Translations under genes and position numbers: made by a program | The notes under the pieces: model-generated | Seen by the model: the letters and a program-made list of their open reading frames with translations, nothing else | The model's database searches: none | Told to the model about the DNA's origin: nothing | Shown here: positions 52,513-61,232 of the stretch, in pieces | Position numbering within the stretch: the first letter of the stretch is position 1 | Layout: each line of letters opens with the position of its first letter | NCBI GenBank assembly: GCA_003243455.1 | Contig: QFQS01000005.1 | Location: 1 to 64,000 of the forward strand | DNA from: Cereibacter sphaeroides | GTDB taxonomy: Bacteria > Pseudomonadota > Alphaproteobacteria > Rhodobacterales > Rhodobacteraceae | Length of the DNA stretch: 64,000 nucleotides | Reading direction: 5' to 3'

Positions 52513-52579
52513 GTAGGGTGCGTGCTTGCACGCACTACCATCCCCCCCAAAAAAAGGTGCGTGCAAGCACGCACCCTAC
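52513..52579. repeat. REP inverted pair 2 (REPIN-like)
   Basis: REP copies at 52513-52535 and 52556-52579, again in inverted orientation, separated by a C-rich/A-rich spacer. They match pair 1 over the whole GTAGGGTGCGTGC core. The TAG stop of the RAYT gene lies inside the second copy. Confidence 0.85.
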
Positions 52580-53028
52580 CGATACGATGAAAATGGCCAA
52601 TCTTCCGGGCGGCTGACAAGACCGTGCTTCACCGGATTATGCCAACAGTATTCGACATGGACACGATAATCCGCTTCGTCCCGGATATGATGCTCCCAAT
52701 AGCGGCGCTGCCAAACTCCGCGCTCCTGTCGGGTGACATGGCTCCGCGACAATTCCCCTTTTGGTAATCCCATCGAGAAACGCGACTTGATCAACCGCCA
52801 GCGTGTCGGAAAGTCCCTCTCCCCCTCGGGCAATGTCCAGACCGCATGCACGTGATCAGGCAAAACAACCCACGCATCAATCCCGAACGGACGCTCGGCC
52901 TGCGTCAGCCTCACGGCGTCCCGCAGCCGATCCACCTCTCGAACCAGCAAATCGGACCCACGAGACGCGAGCGCCACGGTGAAAAACACCGTCGCCCCCT
53001 TCACCTTTGGCCGCAAATACCCGGACAT
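52576..53028 (-). CDS. REP-associated tyrosine transposase (RAYT)
   Basis: 150 residues of the Y1/IS200-related TnpA_REP family. The HUH motif is HVH in LPDHVHAVWTLPEG, the catalytic Tyr region is in DEADYRVHVEYCWHNPVKHG, and the tail WPFSSYR is family-typical. RAYTs cut REP sequences as single strands and are thought to spread them. REP palindromes flank it on both sides (52513-52579 and 53066-53090), and its stop codon is part of a REP. Confidence 0.9.
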   Translation of the reverse strand: MSGYLRPKVKGATVFFTVALASRGSDLLVREVDRLRDAVRLTQAERPFGIDAWVVLPDHVHAVWTLPEGERDFPTRWRLIKSRFSMGLPKGELSRSHVTRQERGVWQRRYWEHHIRDEADYRVHVEYCWHNPVKHGLVSRPEDWPFSSYR

Positions 53029-53065
53029 GCCAAAGGATCGCCAACCAAAGTTAACAATCCCCTAA

Positions 53066-53090
53066 GTAGGGTGTGTGCTCGCACGCACCA
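53066..53090. repeat. Single REP copy upstream of RAYT
   Basis: Same 25-base unit as the other copies with two differences (GTAGGGTGTGTGC-TC-GCACGCACCA). It lies about 40 bases upstream of the RAYT start. No inverted partner follows. Confidence 0.75.
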
Positions 53091-53093
53091 CCC

Positions 53094-53330
53094 CTACGGA
53101 CACTTCCCAATCATCCCGTCCTTACACGCCTCCTGCATCGACGTATCCTGCTTGAAATACTCGTCATAGGCGGCGGCCTGGGCCGGGCTGGACGGCAGCG
53201 TCGCGGGCGTCTCGATCGGCGGCATGGCCTGACCCGGCACGGGTGCAGGCTGACCACCGCCCGAGGGCGCGTTCGAGACGCAGCCGCCAAGCAAACCCAT
53301 CCCCAGAATTCCCGCCAGCATCAGCCGCAT
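53094..53330 (-). CDS. Small predicted lipoprotein
   Basis: 78 residues from the ATG at 53330 (GGGGGC upstream). Type II signal with lipobox LLGG-C, then a Gly/Pro-rich linker (SGGGQPAPVPGQ) and a short C-terminal part with two cysteines (EACKDGMIGKC). Family not recognised. Probably anchored to a membrane facing the periplasm. Confidence 0.7.
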   Translation of the reverse strand: MRLMLAGILGMGLLGGCVSNAPSGGGQPAPVPGQAMPPIETPATLPSSPAQAAAYDEYFKQDTSMQEACKDGMIGKCP

Positions 53331-53400
53331 GATCGCCCCCTGAATGTATTCGGCCCGCAGCCTATCACGCCCGCGTGATGCGTCCAGCGGCTCGTCTCGC

Positions 53401-53877
53401 TCAGAACTCCGCCTTCCTGACCTGCATCTGGGCCTTGCCGTATTCCCGCGTCGCGGCCTTGCGGTCGGCCTCGGTGATCGGTTCGCCCTCGCCCAGTTCA
53501 CGCGCCGTATCGCCCCACCAGGGTTTCCGCCCGTCATGGAAGTACTCCGAACGGCGGCGGAAATAGTCGACCGTCTCCGCCCCGCGCAAGACGCCGGCAA
53601 GGCGCGAATGCATGAAGGCGCGCAGCACGTCGTTCATCCGTGGCCCGTGCCCGGCCCCCATCGACTTGAAGAACCGTACCACATCCTCTTCCAGCGCCAG
53701 CGTCACCTTGATCTTGCGCTTGGCATGCCGATCCCGCGCGATCTCGTGCCACTCGGTCGGGATGCGGTCGCTCGCCTCGATCGTGTTGTGCAGGTCCCAT
53801 TCCAGGCGGCGCAGCACATCGGCCAGGTAGTGGTAATTCGCCCGCTCCTTCGCGGTCATCTTCGCCAGATCGGTCAT
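53401..53877 (-). CDS. BrnA-like antitoxin-domain protein
   Basis: 158 residues from the ATG at 53877 (GGAGAG upstream). The central part KIKVTLALEEDVVRFFKSMG followed by RMNDVLRAFMHSRL matches the BrnA ribbon-helix-helix pattern. It is longer than usual BrnA (about 90 residues), with extra charged N- and C-terminal parts. No BrnT toxin gene is adjacent, so it may be an orphan regulator. Confidence 0.65.
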   Translation of the reverse strand: MTDLAKMTAKERANYHYLADVLRRLEWDLHNTIEASDRIPTEWHEIARDRHAKRKIKVTLALEEDVVRFFKSMGAGHGPRMNDVLRAFMHSRLAGVLRGAETVDYFRRRSEYFHDGRKPWWGDTARELGEGEPITEADRKAATREYGKAQMQVRKAEF

Positions 53878-54204
53878 CGCGTCTCTCCGTGGATCACGAC
53901 GGAAAACCTGCCAAAGACCGATTAAAATTCTCTGCATACTCCGTCCATACCGATGCCATACCGAATCCAGCCCCCCGATCAGCCATTGACTTATGGCTCG
54001 CAAAGCCTCATCTGCCCCTCATCCAAGGCCCGCTGCCGCGTGAGCAGCCGCCCCATGCGGGGGCCAGGGCCGAAGGATAATCGCAAGGTTCCCACCTTCA
54101 CGCAGGGGTGCCACGGTCCAAAATCGGACCGGCCCTCATGCCCGCCGCCTATAGCGGCCCGAACCCCATTCCGGCGGCCTCTGCCGCCTGCCAAGAAAGA
54201 CATC
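53878..54204. other. 327-base gap upstream of DEAD-box helicase
   Basis: No gene is seen. It holds the ribosome site of the divergent BrnA-like gene and a GC-rich leader for the helicase. A TTGACT hexamer lies at 53986-53991 without a good -10 partner. A long leader is common for cold-shock helicases, but nothing specific is recognised. Confidence 0.4.
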
Positions 54205-55572
54205 ATGACCCAATTCGCTGACCTCGGCCTGTCGCCGAAGATCCTGAAAGCACTTGAAAAGACGACCATTTCCAAGCCGACGCCAATCCAGGCGCAGGCA
54301 ATCCCGCATATCATGGCGGGCAAAGACCTGATGGGCCTGGCCCAGACCGGCACAGGCAAAACCGCCGCCTTCGGTCTGCCGCTGCTGCACCGCCTGCTGG
54401 ACCTCGGCCACCCACCAGGGCCGCGCAACGTGCGCGCGCTGATCCTTGCTCCGACGCGAGAACTGGTGACGCAAATATCGGAAAACCTTGAGCTTTTCAC
54501 CAAGGGCACCGCGGTGAAAGTCACCACGGTCGTCGGTGGAGCCTCTCTCAACCGCCAGGCCGAACGCCTTGCCCGCGGCACCGACATCCTCGTCGCCACC
54601 CCCGGCCGCCTGATCGACCTGCTCGATAGGAAAGCCTTAAGCCTTGAGCATACAGGATACCTCGTGCTGGACGAGGCTGACCACATGCTCGACATGGGCT
54701 TCATCCACGCGCTGCGCAACATCGCGCGCCACCTGCCGCTTAAACGGCAAACGCTGCTGTTCTCGGCCACCATGCCGAAACTGATCGAGGATCTTGCCCA
54801 GACCTACCTGCGCGATCCGGTAAAGGTGCAGGTCGCCCCGCCCGGCAAACCGGCGGAAAAGATCACCCAGGGGGTTCACTTCACCCCTCAGGGCGACAAG
54901 GCGAAACTGCTCGATTCCTACCTGCTGAAACACCCGGGCGAACAGGCCCTGGTTTTTGGGCGCACCAAGCATGGCTCTGAAAAGCTTATGAAATTACTGG
55001 TGTCCTGGGGCTTCAAAGCCGGCTCGATCCACGGCAACAAAAGCCAGGGCCAGCGTGAGCGGACGCTGAAAGAGTTCCGCGACGGCCAACTTGACGTGCT
55101 GGTCGCAACCGACGTTGCCGCCCGCGGCATCGACATTCCCGGCGTGCGCCACGTCTACAACTACGACATGCCGAACGTGCCCGAGAACTACGTCCACCGC
55201 ATCGGCCGCACGGCGCGCGCGGGGGCCGACGGCACGGCCGTCGCCTTCTGCGCCCCGGCGGAAATGGATGAACTTCGCGCGGTTGAAAAGACCATGAAGG
55301 CCGCGATCCCGGTGATCGGCGGCGCCCCCTGGGCCGAAGGTCTGGCCGCGCCCAAGGCCGTGAAAGTCATGGGAAAATCGGCCGGGAAACCCTCGCGCCC
55401 CGGAGCGAGCCGTCCGCAGGGACAAAAGCCCCAAGGCCAGCGTCAGGGTGCCCCCAAGCCCGCCGGTGCCAAACCCGCACAAGGCCATGGCCGCCCTCAT
55501 CGCGCGGGTGGAGAGGCCAGTCCGCAGCGCCAACGCGGCGGGCAGCATTCGGGCAACCGCGGCCAACGCTAA
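54205..55572 (+). CDS. DEAD-box ATP-dependent RNA helicase
   Basis: 455 residues from the ATG at 54205. Q motif KPTPIQAQAIP, Walker A AQTGTGKT (46-53), PTRELV, Walker B VLDEADHML, SAT motif FSATMPK, ATDVAARGIDIP and HRIGRTARAG. A basic, Gln/Gly/Pro-rich disordered tail follows (about 380-455), as in RhlE/CsdA relatives. Likely role in RNA unwinding, ribosome assembly or cold adaptation. A longer upstream frame is not needed. Confidence 0.93.
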   Translation: MTQFADLGLSPKILKALEKTTISKPTPIQAQAIPHIMAGKDLMGLAQTGTGKTAAFGLPLLHRLLDLGHPPGPRNVRALILAPTRELVTQISENLELFTKGTAVKVTTVVGGASLNRQAERLARGTDILVATPGRLIDLLDRKALSLEHTGYLVLDEADHMLDMGFIHALRNIARHLPLKRQTLLFSATMPKLIEDLAQTYLRDPVKVQVAPPGKPAEKITQGVHFTPQGDKAKLLDSYLLKHPGEQALVFGRTKHGSEKLMKLLVSWGFKAGSIHGNKSQGQRERTLKEFRDGQLDVLVATDVAARGIDIPGVRHVYNYDMPNVPENYVHRIGRTARAGADGTAVAFCAPAEMDELRAVEKTMKAAIPVIGGAPWAEGLAAPKAVKVMGKSAGKPSRPGASRPQGQKPQGQRQGAPKPAGAKPAQGHGRPHRAGGEASPQRQRGGQHSGNRGQR

Positions 55573-55627
55573 ATCATATGGGCGGGGCCGCTTGATCGGC
55601 CCTGCCCCCTTGGGCTAACAGGCGTGC

Positions 55628-56209
55628 ATGGCCAAGCTTTACTTCCACTTTTCGACCATGAACGCGGGCAAGTCGACGCTGCTTCTGCAAGCCTCGCATA
55701 ACTACCGCGAACGCGGAATGCACACTTACCTGATGACCGCGCAGCTTGACGACCGCGCCGGACAGGGCCGCATCGCCAGCCGCATCGGCATCGGCGAACC
55801 CGCCGACACCTATCGCCCGGACGAGGACCTTTTCGCGAAGATTTCCACACGCCTGGCCAAAGGCGAAGTCGCCTGCGTTTTTCTGGACGAGGCGCAGTTC
55901 CTGACGCGGGAACAGGTCTGGCAACTGGCCCGAACCGTGGACGACCTGGGCATTCCTGTCATGTGCTATGGCTTGCGCGTTGATTTCAAAGGTGAACTTT
56001 TCCCCGGCTCAGCCGCACTTCTGGCGCTGGCCGATGAGATGCGAGAGGTCCGCACCATCTGCCATTGCGGGAAAAAGGCCACGATGGTAGTCCGTCACGA
56101 TGCCGAAGGCCGCGTGCTGACCGACGGCGCACAGGTTCAGATCGGCGGGAACGAGGCCTACGTTTCGCTTTGCCGCCGCCACTGGCGTGAGGCGGTAGGC
56201 GGCATCTGA
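55628..56209 (+). CDS. tdk: Thymidine kinase
   Basis: 193 residues. P-loop FSTMNAGKSTLLLQ, Walker B VFLDEAQFLT, the lasso region, and zinc cysteines in ICHCGKKATMVVR and the C-terminal SLCRRHW. It phosphorylates thymidine (type II Tdk). It complements the nucleoside-salvage operon at the right edge. The 3-prime end overlaps the convergent exporter by 52 bases. Confidence 0.93.
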   Translation: MAKLYFHFSTMNAGKSTLLLQASHNYRERGMHTYLMTAQLDDRAGQGRIASRIGIGEPADTYRPDEDLFAKISTRLAKGEVACVFLDEAQFLTREQVWQLARTVDDLGIPVMCYGLRVDFKGELFPGSAALLALADEMREVRTICHCGKKATMVVRHDAEGRVLTDGAQVQIGGNEAYVSLCRRHWREAVGGI

Positions 56210-57114
56210 CGCGCCCGCAAGGCAATGATGGCCCCTGCCGCAGCAATCAATGCCATGCCAAGGATCGCCAAGGGCGACAGCGTCTCGCTCCACAAGACCC
56301 AGCCCCAGAAGGCCGAGGTTAGCAGGATCACGTATTCGAACACCGAGACCCGGCTGGCATCGGCGATCAGGTAGGCGCGGATCGAAAGCCCTATCGCGAA
56401 TAGCGCGCCTGCCGCCTGCATCACCATCCAGACCCAGAACATCGCCGAGGGCACCACGAAACCACGCTGGATGAACCCATCCGTCCCCTCCGGCACCGCA
56501 ACGGGGAAGAACCCCAGCAGGACCATTCCCAAGGCACCCAGAATGGCCAGGGCTACAAAGAAACCGGCAAGCAGTGTTTCGGCGCTTTCCTCACGGCACC
56601 ATTCGCGGGTGATGACGTTGCCGAAGGCATAAAGCGCCCCCGCGATGATCGGCAGCAGCGCGGCCAGCGAGGCATCGCCCATGGCGCTTGGCCCCAGCAC
56701 CATGAGAACTCCCAGAAACCCAAGCGCGACAGCGATCACCCGAACAGGCCCGATGGGGTGGCCGTAAATCAGCCGGGAGATCAGCAGCACAAAGATTGGG
56801 GCGGTGAAAAGCCCTGCAGCGACTTGCGCGACCGGCAGAAAGGCAAGGCTTCCGAAATAGATCAGCATGGCGATCCCATGGATCGCGCTGCGCCCCGCCA
56901 CGGCCCCGGCATTCACCGGGCGCAGCCGCAGGCCGATGATGACCCCTGCTACACCCAGCAGCACCAGTGCGATGATGGAACGCGTAGCATGAAACTGCCA
57001 CAGACCGACTTCCGCGGCGACCACACGCACGAAGTTATCCGTGAAACCGATGATGGATGCATAAACCAGCACCAGTCCGGCGGCGGCTAGTGTGCGATCT
57101 GTCGCTTCGGCCAT
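56158..57114 (-). CDS. EamA/DMT-superfamily transporter
   Basis: 318 residues with about 10 transmembrane helices in two EamA repeats (AGRSAIHGIAMLIYFGSLAFLP and RAYLIADASRVSVFEYVILL). AAAGGAG upstream of the ATG. Probable metabolite exporter of the RarD/YdcZ-type group; substrate unknown. Confidence 0.88.
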   Translation of the reverse strand: MAEATDRTLAAAGLVLVYASIIGFTDNFVRVVAAEVGLWQFHATRSIIALVLLGVAGVIIGLRLRPVNAGAVAGRSAIHGIAMLIYFGSLAFLPVAQVAAGLFTAPIFVLLISRLIYGHPIGPVRVIAVALGFLGVLMVLGPSAMGDASLAALLPIIAGALYAFGNVITREWCREESAETLLAGFFVALAILGALGMVLLGFFPVAVPEGTDGFIQRGFVVPSAMFWVWMVMQAAGALFAIGLSIRAYLIADASRVSVFEYVILLTSAFWGWVLWSETLSPLAILGMALIAAAGAIIALRARQMPPTASRQWRRQSET

Positions 57115-57282
57115 CCTTGGCTCCTTTGACGTCCTGGCTCACCTGATCTTGGCGCAAGGCGAGCTGCGCGCCCGATTCCGACACTCCGATGCCGGTCCGG
57201 CGGGCCAATGTCGATTGTGACCCCCGGAACCCTGCGCTATCGTCCAGTTTCCGACATTTCAGCCATCAGGTTTTCCCTGCCC

Positions 57283-58314
57283 ATGACGGCATTGAAAAAG
57301 TACCAGAAACTTGAAAGCCCGGGCCTTTGGCGCGACAGGCCAGAGGCGCAGCGGCGCGAGGTTGTGGTGGCTTTCGGCGATGCATCGCTGGTGCTGTCGG
57401 ACCCGCGCACGGGCAGCGCGCTCTCACATTGGTCATTGCCAGCGATTTCCCGGCTGAACCCCGGCGCACTGCCAGCCATCTATGCGCCCGACACCGAGAC
57501 TGAAGCCGAGACGCTGGAGATCGAGGACGCCACCATGATCGGCGCCATCGAGACGGTTCGCGGTGCCATCGCCGGGGCTCGGTCGCGTCCGGGGCGGCTT
57601 CGTGGTCTGGTTCTGGGTAGCGGGGCCATTGTCATTGGACTGCTGGCCATCTTCTGGCTGCCTCAGGCCCTGATCACCCAGACGGCGGCACTGGTGCCGG
57701 AGTCGAAACGCGCCGAGATCGGCCGCATGGCGCTGGCCGATGTAACGCGGGTCACGGGGATGCCCTGTGCAACACCCTTGGGTCTGCGCGCCGAGGGCAA
57801 GCTCGCAGAGCGGGTTCTGGGGCCGGGCAAAGGTCAGATCTTGCTGATGCGTGACGGTGTGCACCCTGCGGCCCATTTGCCCGGTGGATTTATCCTTTTG
57901 TCCCGTGAACTTGTCGAGGTGCAGGATGGGCCTCAGGTGGCGGCGGGCTTTGCCTTGGCGGAATACTTGCGCAGCCAGAACGCCGATCCTCTCGTGCCGA
58001 TCCTGCGGCACGCGGGATTGATCGCAACGCTGCGCCTTCTGACCACGGGCACACTGCCGGCTGGCAGTGTCGCAGGCTATGGCGAGAAACTTCTCGCAAC
58101 GCCTCCCGAACCCCTGTCCGACTCCGATGTTCTGATTGCCTTCACCGGCGCCATGCTCGCCTCATCGCCCTACGCCTATGCGCTGGACCCCTCGGGAGAG
58201 ACCACGTTGGGTCTGATCGAGGCGGATCCCTTTCGCGCCGAAACCGCGCCGCCGATCCTGCCGGACGGCGACTGGATCAGCCTTCAGGCCATCTGCCAGG
58301 CAGAGGCTGGCTGA
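57283..58314 (+). CDS. Conserved membrane-anchored protein of unknown function
   Basis: About 343 residues if started at the ATG at 57283; an ATG at 57208 would add 25 residues and the choice is uncertain. An N-terminal cytoplasmic part (KYQKLESPGLWRDRPEAQRR), one membrane helix near residues 108-128 (GLVLGSGAIVIGLLAIFWLP) and a large periplasmic part. I recognise the overall pattern from rhodobacterial genomes but no domain. It may contain a degraded peptidase-like fold (LPGGFILLSRELVE resembles M48 metallopeptidase segments, but HExxH is absent). Confidence 0.72.
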   Translation: MTALKKYQKLESPGLWRDRPEAQRREVVVAFGDASLVLSDPRTGSALSHWSLPAISRLNPGALPAIYAPDTETEAETLEIEDATMIGAIETVRGAIAGARSRPGRLRGLVLGSGAIVIGLLAIFWLPQALITQTAALVPESKRAEIGRMALADVTRVTGMPCATPLGLRAEGKLAERVLGPGKGQILLMRDGVHPAAHLPGGFILLSRELVEVQDGPQVAAGFALAEYLRSQNADPLVPILRHAGLIATLRLLTTGTLPAGSVAGYGEKLLATPPEPLSDSDVLIAFTGAMLASSPYAYALDPSGETTLGLIEADPFRAETAPPILPDGDWISLQAICQAEAG

Positions 58315-59556
58315 CTAGCGCAGCGCCGCATCGGGAAAGCCGCCACGCCGCGCCACATTCAGAGCAAGCCTGGCCTCATCCACGCTGTCGAACGGGCCCG
58401 CCAGAACCGGCTGCATGCCGCCCTTTGCCCGAACGCGGGCAACCGGCAGGCCGAGCGCAGCCAGCCTCGCCCGCGCCGCCTCGGCATTCGCGGGCTTGCC
58501 AAAGCTGCCGACCTGCACATAGCTGCCCTTGGCAGGCTGACCCTTGGTCGAGACGCGAACCCCGGTTTCATTCTTGGTGGCAAGCGCCAAACGCTTCAGT
58601 TGCTGTTCGCGCGTGACCAGTCGAGCCGGGGTTTCCTGCGTCCAGATCATATCCTGCGCGAATTGACCGGCTGCGGTTCCCCGCGCGCGATTGGCGTTCA
58701 GCCGACCATCGTTCCAGGCGAGCTTGTAGCCCTTTGGCACGACAGGCTCGACAAGCATCGGGTTGGGCAGGACAGGATCGGGCAGCGGGATCGCGATACG
58801 GGTTGCCCTGGTCTCGACGGGCCGCGGCTTTGTCTGGGCCACACGCGCTTTCGGCATGGCCAGCACCTGCACCCCGCCGTCGCCGACGGTGCAAAGCGTG
58901 GTCGTCCCGCCCGCGCGCATCGGCACGCGCTGCGCCACCGGCGCCTCACGCGGGCAAACCAGCGTTGTATTAGACGATGCCTTGGTGGGCGCGACGCTCA
59001 TGGTCGCGATTGAGGCCTGTTCATCCAGCAACCCGCTGCGCGCCAGGCACAGGATCACCGAACCGCCGCCGCGCAGCGGAACGCGCGTCGCGACCGGGGC
59101 ACGCGCGGGGCAACGCAATGTGCCCGGCTGGCTGCCCGCCCTTGGCACATCGACATATTCATTCGACTGCGGCTTGACGCCCTTTGCCTTCACGGGCTTG
59201 CCGACCGGCTCGACCCTTGGCTTTGCGACCTTTATCACCGGGGCTGTTGGCTCTGGCTCCGCCATTGCGATTACGACTGTATCGGCAGGCGCCGGTGGAG
59301 TTGCCTTTGCAATCAAGGTCGGAGGATAGCCGCACAGCACCTTTTTCTGCGCGTTGACGCGGGGCACCCATATCACCTTGCCGTCGACACCGGCCCGCAG
59401 AAAGACGCAGCCACCGCTATCGACATATTGCGGCCCCTTGAAACTGGCGGGCGGGAACTCGCGTGGGCCAGAGATATCCCGCACGCTTTGCGCATGAGCG
59501 GGCAAAGCTCCGCCAAGGGCGACGAAAATCGCCGCCGCACCGATGATAAGCCGCAT
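58315..59556 (-). CDS. SPOR-domain periplasmic protein with cysteine-pair repeats
   Basis: 413 residues from the ATG at 59556 (GAGGCGGG upstream; 59568 is the alternative). Signal peptide of about 22 residues. Three repeat modules with paired cysteines (C50/C75, C149/C170, C201/C222), the last two reading CPxxAPVAxRVPxRxGG...LC, are joined by Pro-rich linkers. The C-terminal SPOR domain (about 343-413, GSYVQVGSFGKPANAEAARARL) should bind denuded peptidoglycan at the septum. Role in cell division or envelope is likely; the repeats are of unknown function. Confidence 0.85.
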   Translation of the reverse strand: MRLIIGAAAIFVALGGALPAHAQSVRDISGPREFPPASFKGPQYVDSGGCVFLRAGVDGKVIWVPRVNAQKKVLCGYPPTLIAKATPPAPADTVVIAMAEPEPTAPVIKVAKPRVEPVGKPVKAKGVKPQSNEYVDVPRAGSQPGTLRCPARAPVATRVPLRGGGSVILCLARSGLLDEQASIATMSVAPTKASSNTTLVCPREAPVAQRVPMRAGGTTTLCTVGDGGVQVLAMPKARVAQTKPRPVETRATRIAIPLPDPVLPNPMLVEPVVPKGYKLAWNDGRLNANRARGTAAGQFAQDMIWTQETPARLVTREQQLKRLALATKNETGVRVSTKGQPAKGSYVQVGSFGKPANAEAARARLAALGLPVARVRAKGGMQPVLAGPFDSVDEARLALNVARRGGFPDAALR

Positions 59557-59623
59557 GACCCGCCTCATTTATCGTTTTGGCGAATCATGCCGAATCGGTG
59601 ATTCGGTGTAAAGCGAAAATACC

Positions 59624-60256
59624 CTATTTCGTGCCGAACATGCGGTCGCCCGCATCCCCTAGGCCCGGAACGATGTATCCATGGTCGTTCAGGTGGCTGT
59701 CCACCGCCGCCGTGACGATGGGCACATCCGGGTGCGCTTCCTTCATTCGCGCGATCCCTTCGGGCGCCGCCAGCAGGCACAGGAAGCGGATGTTCTTCGC
59801 CCCCGCCGCCTTCAAAAGATCCACCGCCGCGGCCGAGGAATTGCCCGTCGCCAGCATCGGATCGACGACGATCGAGATGCGCTCCTCCAGATGATCGGGC
59901 AGCTTGGAGTAATACTGCACCGGTTGCAGCGTCTTTGGATCGCGATACAGCCCGACGAACCCGACCCGTGCCGCCGGGATCAGTTCCAGAATGCCATCCA
60001 GCAGCCCGTTCCCCGCCCGCAGGATCGAGATAAGCGCCAGCTTCTTGCCATCCAGCGTCGGCGCATCCATCGGTTCCAGCGGTGTCTCGATCCGCGTCGT
60101 GGTCATGTCCAACTCTCGCGTGACCTCATAGGCCAAAAGCAGGCTGATCTCGCGCAAGAGCCTGCGGAATCCGGCGGTCGAAGTCTCCTTGTTACGCATG
60201 ATCGTCAGCTTGTGCTGGACCAGTGGGTGGGTCACGACGGTCAGGTGATCAAGCAT
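59624..60256 (-). CDS. upp: Uracil phosphoribosyltransferase
   Basis: 210 residues. PRPP-binding loop VVDPMLATGNSSAAA and the C-terminal uracil-binding YIVPGLGDAGDRMFGTK. It makes UMP from uracil. The start overlaps the add stop by 8 bases, so it is the last gene of the cdd-deoA-deoB-add-upp operon. A 7-bp inverted repeat (ccgaatc/gattcgg, 59590-59606) lies downstream, without a T-run. Confidence 0.95.
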   Translation of the reverse strand: MLDHLTVVTHPLVQHKLTIMRNKETSTAGFRRLLREISLLLAYEVTRELDMTTTRIETPLEPMDAPTLDGKKLALISILRAGNGLLDGILELIPAARVGFVGLYRDPKTLQPVQYYSKLPDHLEERISIVVDPMLATGNSSAAAVDLLKAAGAKNIRFLCLLAAPEGIARMKEAHPDVPIVTAAVDSHLNDHGYIVPGLGDAGDRMFGTK

Positions 60257-61232
60257 GCTCGGGCTCCAGGCGCTTCAGAATTCGGATTCGGGTATCGCTA
60301 TCACAGAAAGCCGCGTCGATGGCATTTCGCGCTACCTGGCGGAAAACGCCGTCGTCCCAGTCGAGAGCCTCGGCAAGGCGATCATATTCCCGCGTCATGT
60401 TGGTGTGGAAGAAGGGCGGATCATCGGTCGAGATCGTGACCTTCACCCCGCGATCGTAGAACTTCCCGATCGGGTGGTCGCGCCAGCGGGGGTAGATGCC
60501 AAGTGCAATGTTGGAGCCGGGGCAAACTTCCAGCACGATCTCCTGCTCGGCAAGATCATCCACCAGCGCCAGATCCTCGATGGCGCGCACGCCATGGCCC
60601 AACCGCTCGGGCCGCAGAGAGGTCAACGTCTCTCGGATCCGCTCCGGCCCGCCCCATTCACCGGCATGGGCGGTGATACGCAGCCCCGCTTCGCGCGCCA
60701 TGTCAAAGGACCAGGCAAAGTCATTTGCCTGCCCCCGCATCTCATCACCCGCAATGCCGAACCCAGTCAGGAAATCGCCCGCAGTCTCGGCGGCACAAAG
60801 CGCAGTCTCGCGGGCCTTGTCCGGGCCGAAATGGCGGATACAGGTGACGATGGCGCGCAGAGTGATCCCCATCTGCCGCTCGGCCTGATCCGCCGCCTCA
60901 CGGATCGCATGCAGGTATTCGCGCCACGCCCCCACATCGCGACCGCCGCAGAAATCGGGCGACAGGAAAGTCTCGCTATAAACGACCCCGTTTTCCGCAC
61001 TCTGCTCCAGCACGGCGAGCGTCAGGCGGTGGTAATCCTCGGGCGTCTGCAAGGTCGATGTCGCCGCCTCGTAGACCTTCAGGAAATCATTGAAGCCTTC
61101 GAAGCGATAGCTGCCGTCGGGTGTGAACAGGCCCGACAGGTCCATGTTCTTTTCCTTCGCAAGCCCCCGGATAAAGGCAGGTGGGGCGGCGCCTTCCAGA
61201 TGCAGGTGAAGCTCGACCTTGGGCAGCGTCAC
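60249..61232 (-). CDS. add: Adenosine deaminase
   Basis: 327 residues from a GTG at 61232, which overlaps the deoB stop as GTGA; the longer frame to 61385 is opposite deoB coding and not used. Zinc motif ELHLHLEG, HAGEWGG, LGHGVR and STDDPPFF. It converts adenosine to inosine (or adenine deamination in some relatives). Part of the nucleoside-salvage operon. Confidence 0.93.
   Translation of the reverse strand: MTLPKVELHLHLEGAAPPAFIRGLAKEKNMDLSGLFTPDGSYRFEGFNDFLKVYEAATSTLQTPEDYHRLTLAVLEQSAENGVVYSETFLSPDFCGGRDVGAWREYLHAIREAADQAERQMGITLRAIVTCIRHFGPDKARETALCAAETAGDFLTGFGIAGDEMRGQANDFAWSFDMAREAGLRITAHAGEWGGPERIRETLTSLRPERLGHGVRAIEDLALVDDLAEQEIVLEVCPGSNIALGIYPRWRDHPIGKFYDRGVKVTISTDDPPFFHTNMTREYDRLAEALDWDDGVFRQVARNAIDAAFCDSDTRIRILKRLEPEHA

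Noticed and set aside
52216..53090. CRISPR array
   Set aside because: The repeats are palindromic, appear as inverted pairs with unequal spacing and surround a RAYT gene, so they are REPs.
59590..59606. Terminator after upp
   Set aside because: A 7-bp repeat with a 3-base loop exists but has no T-run on the minus strand; too weak to call.
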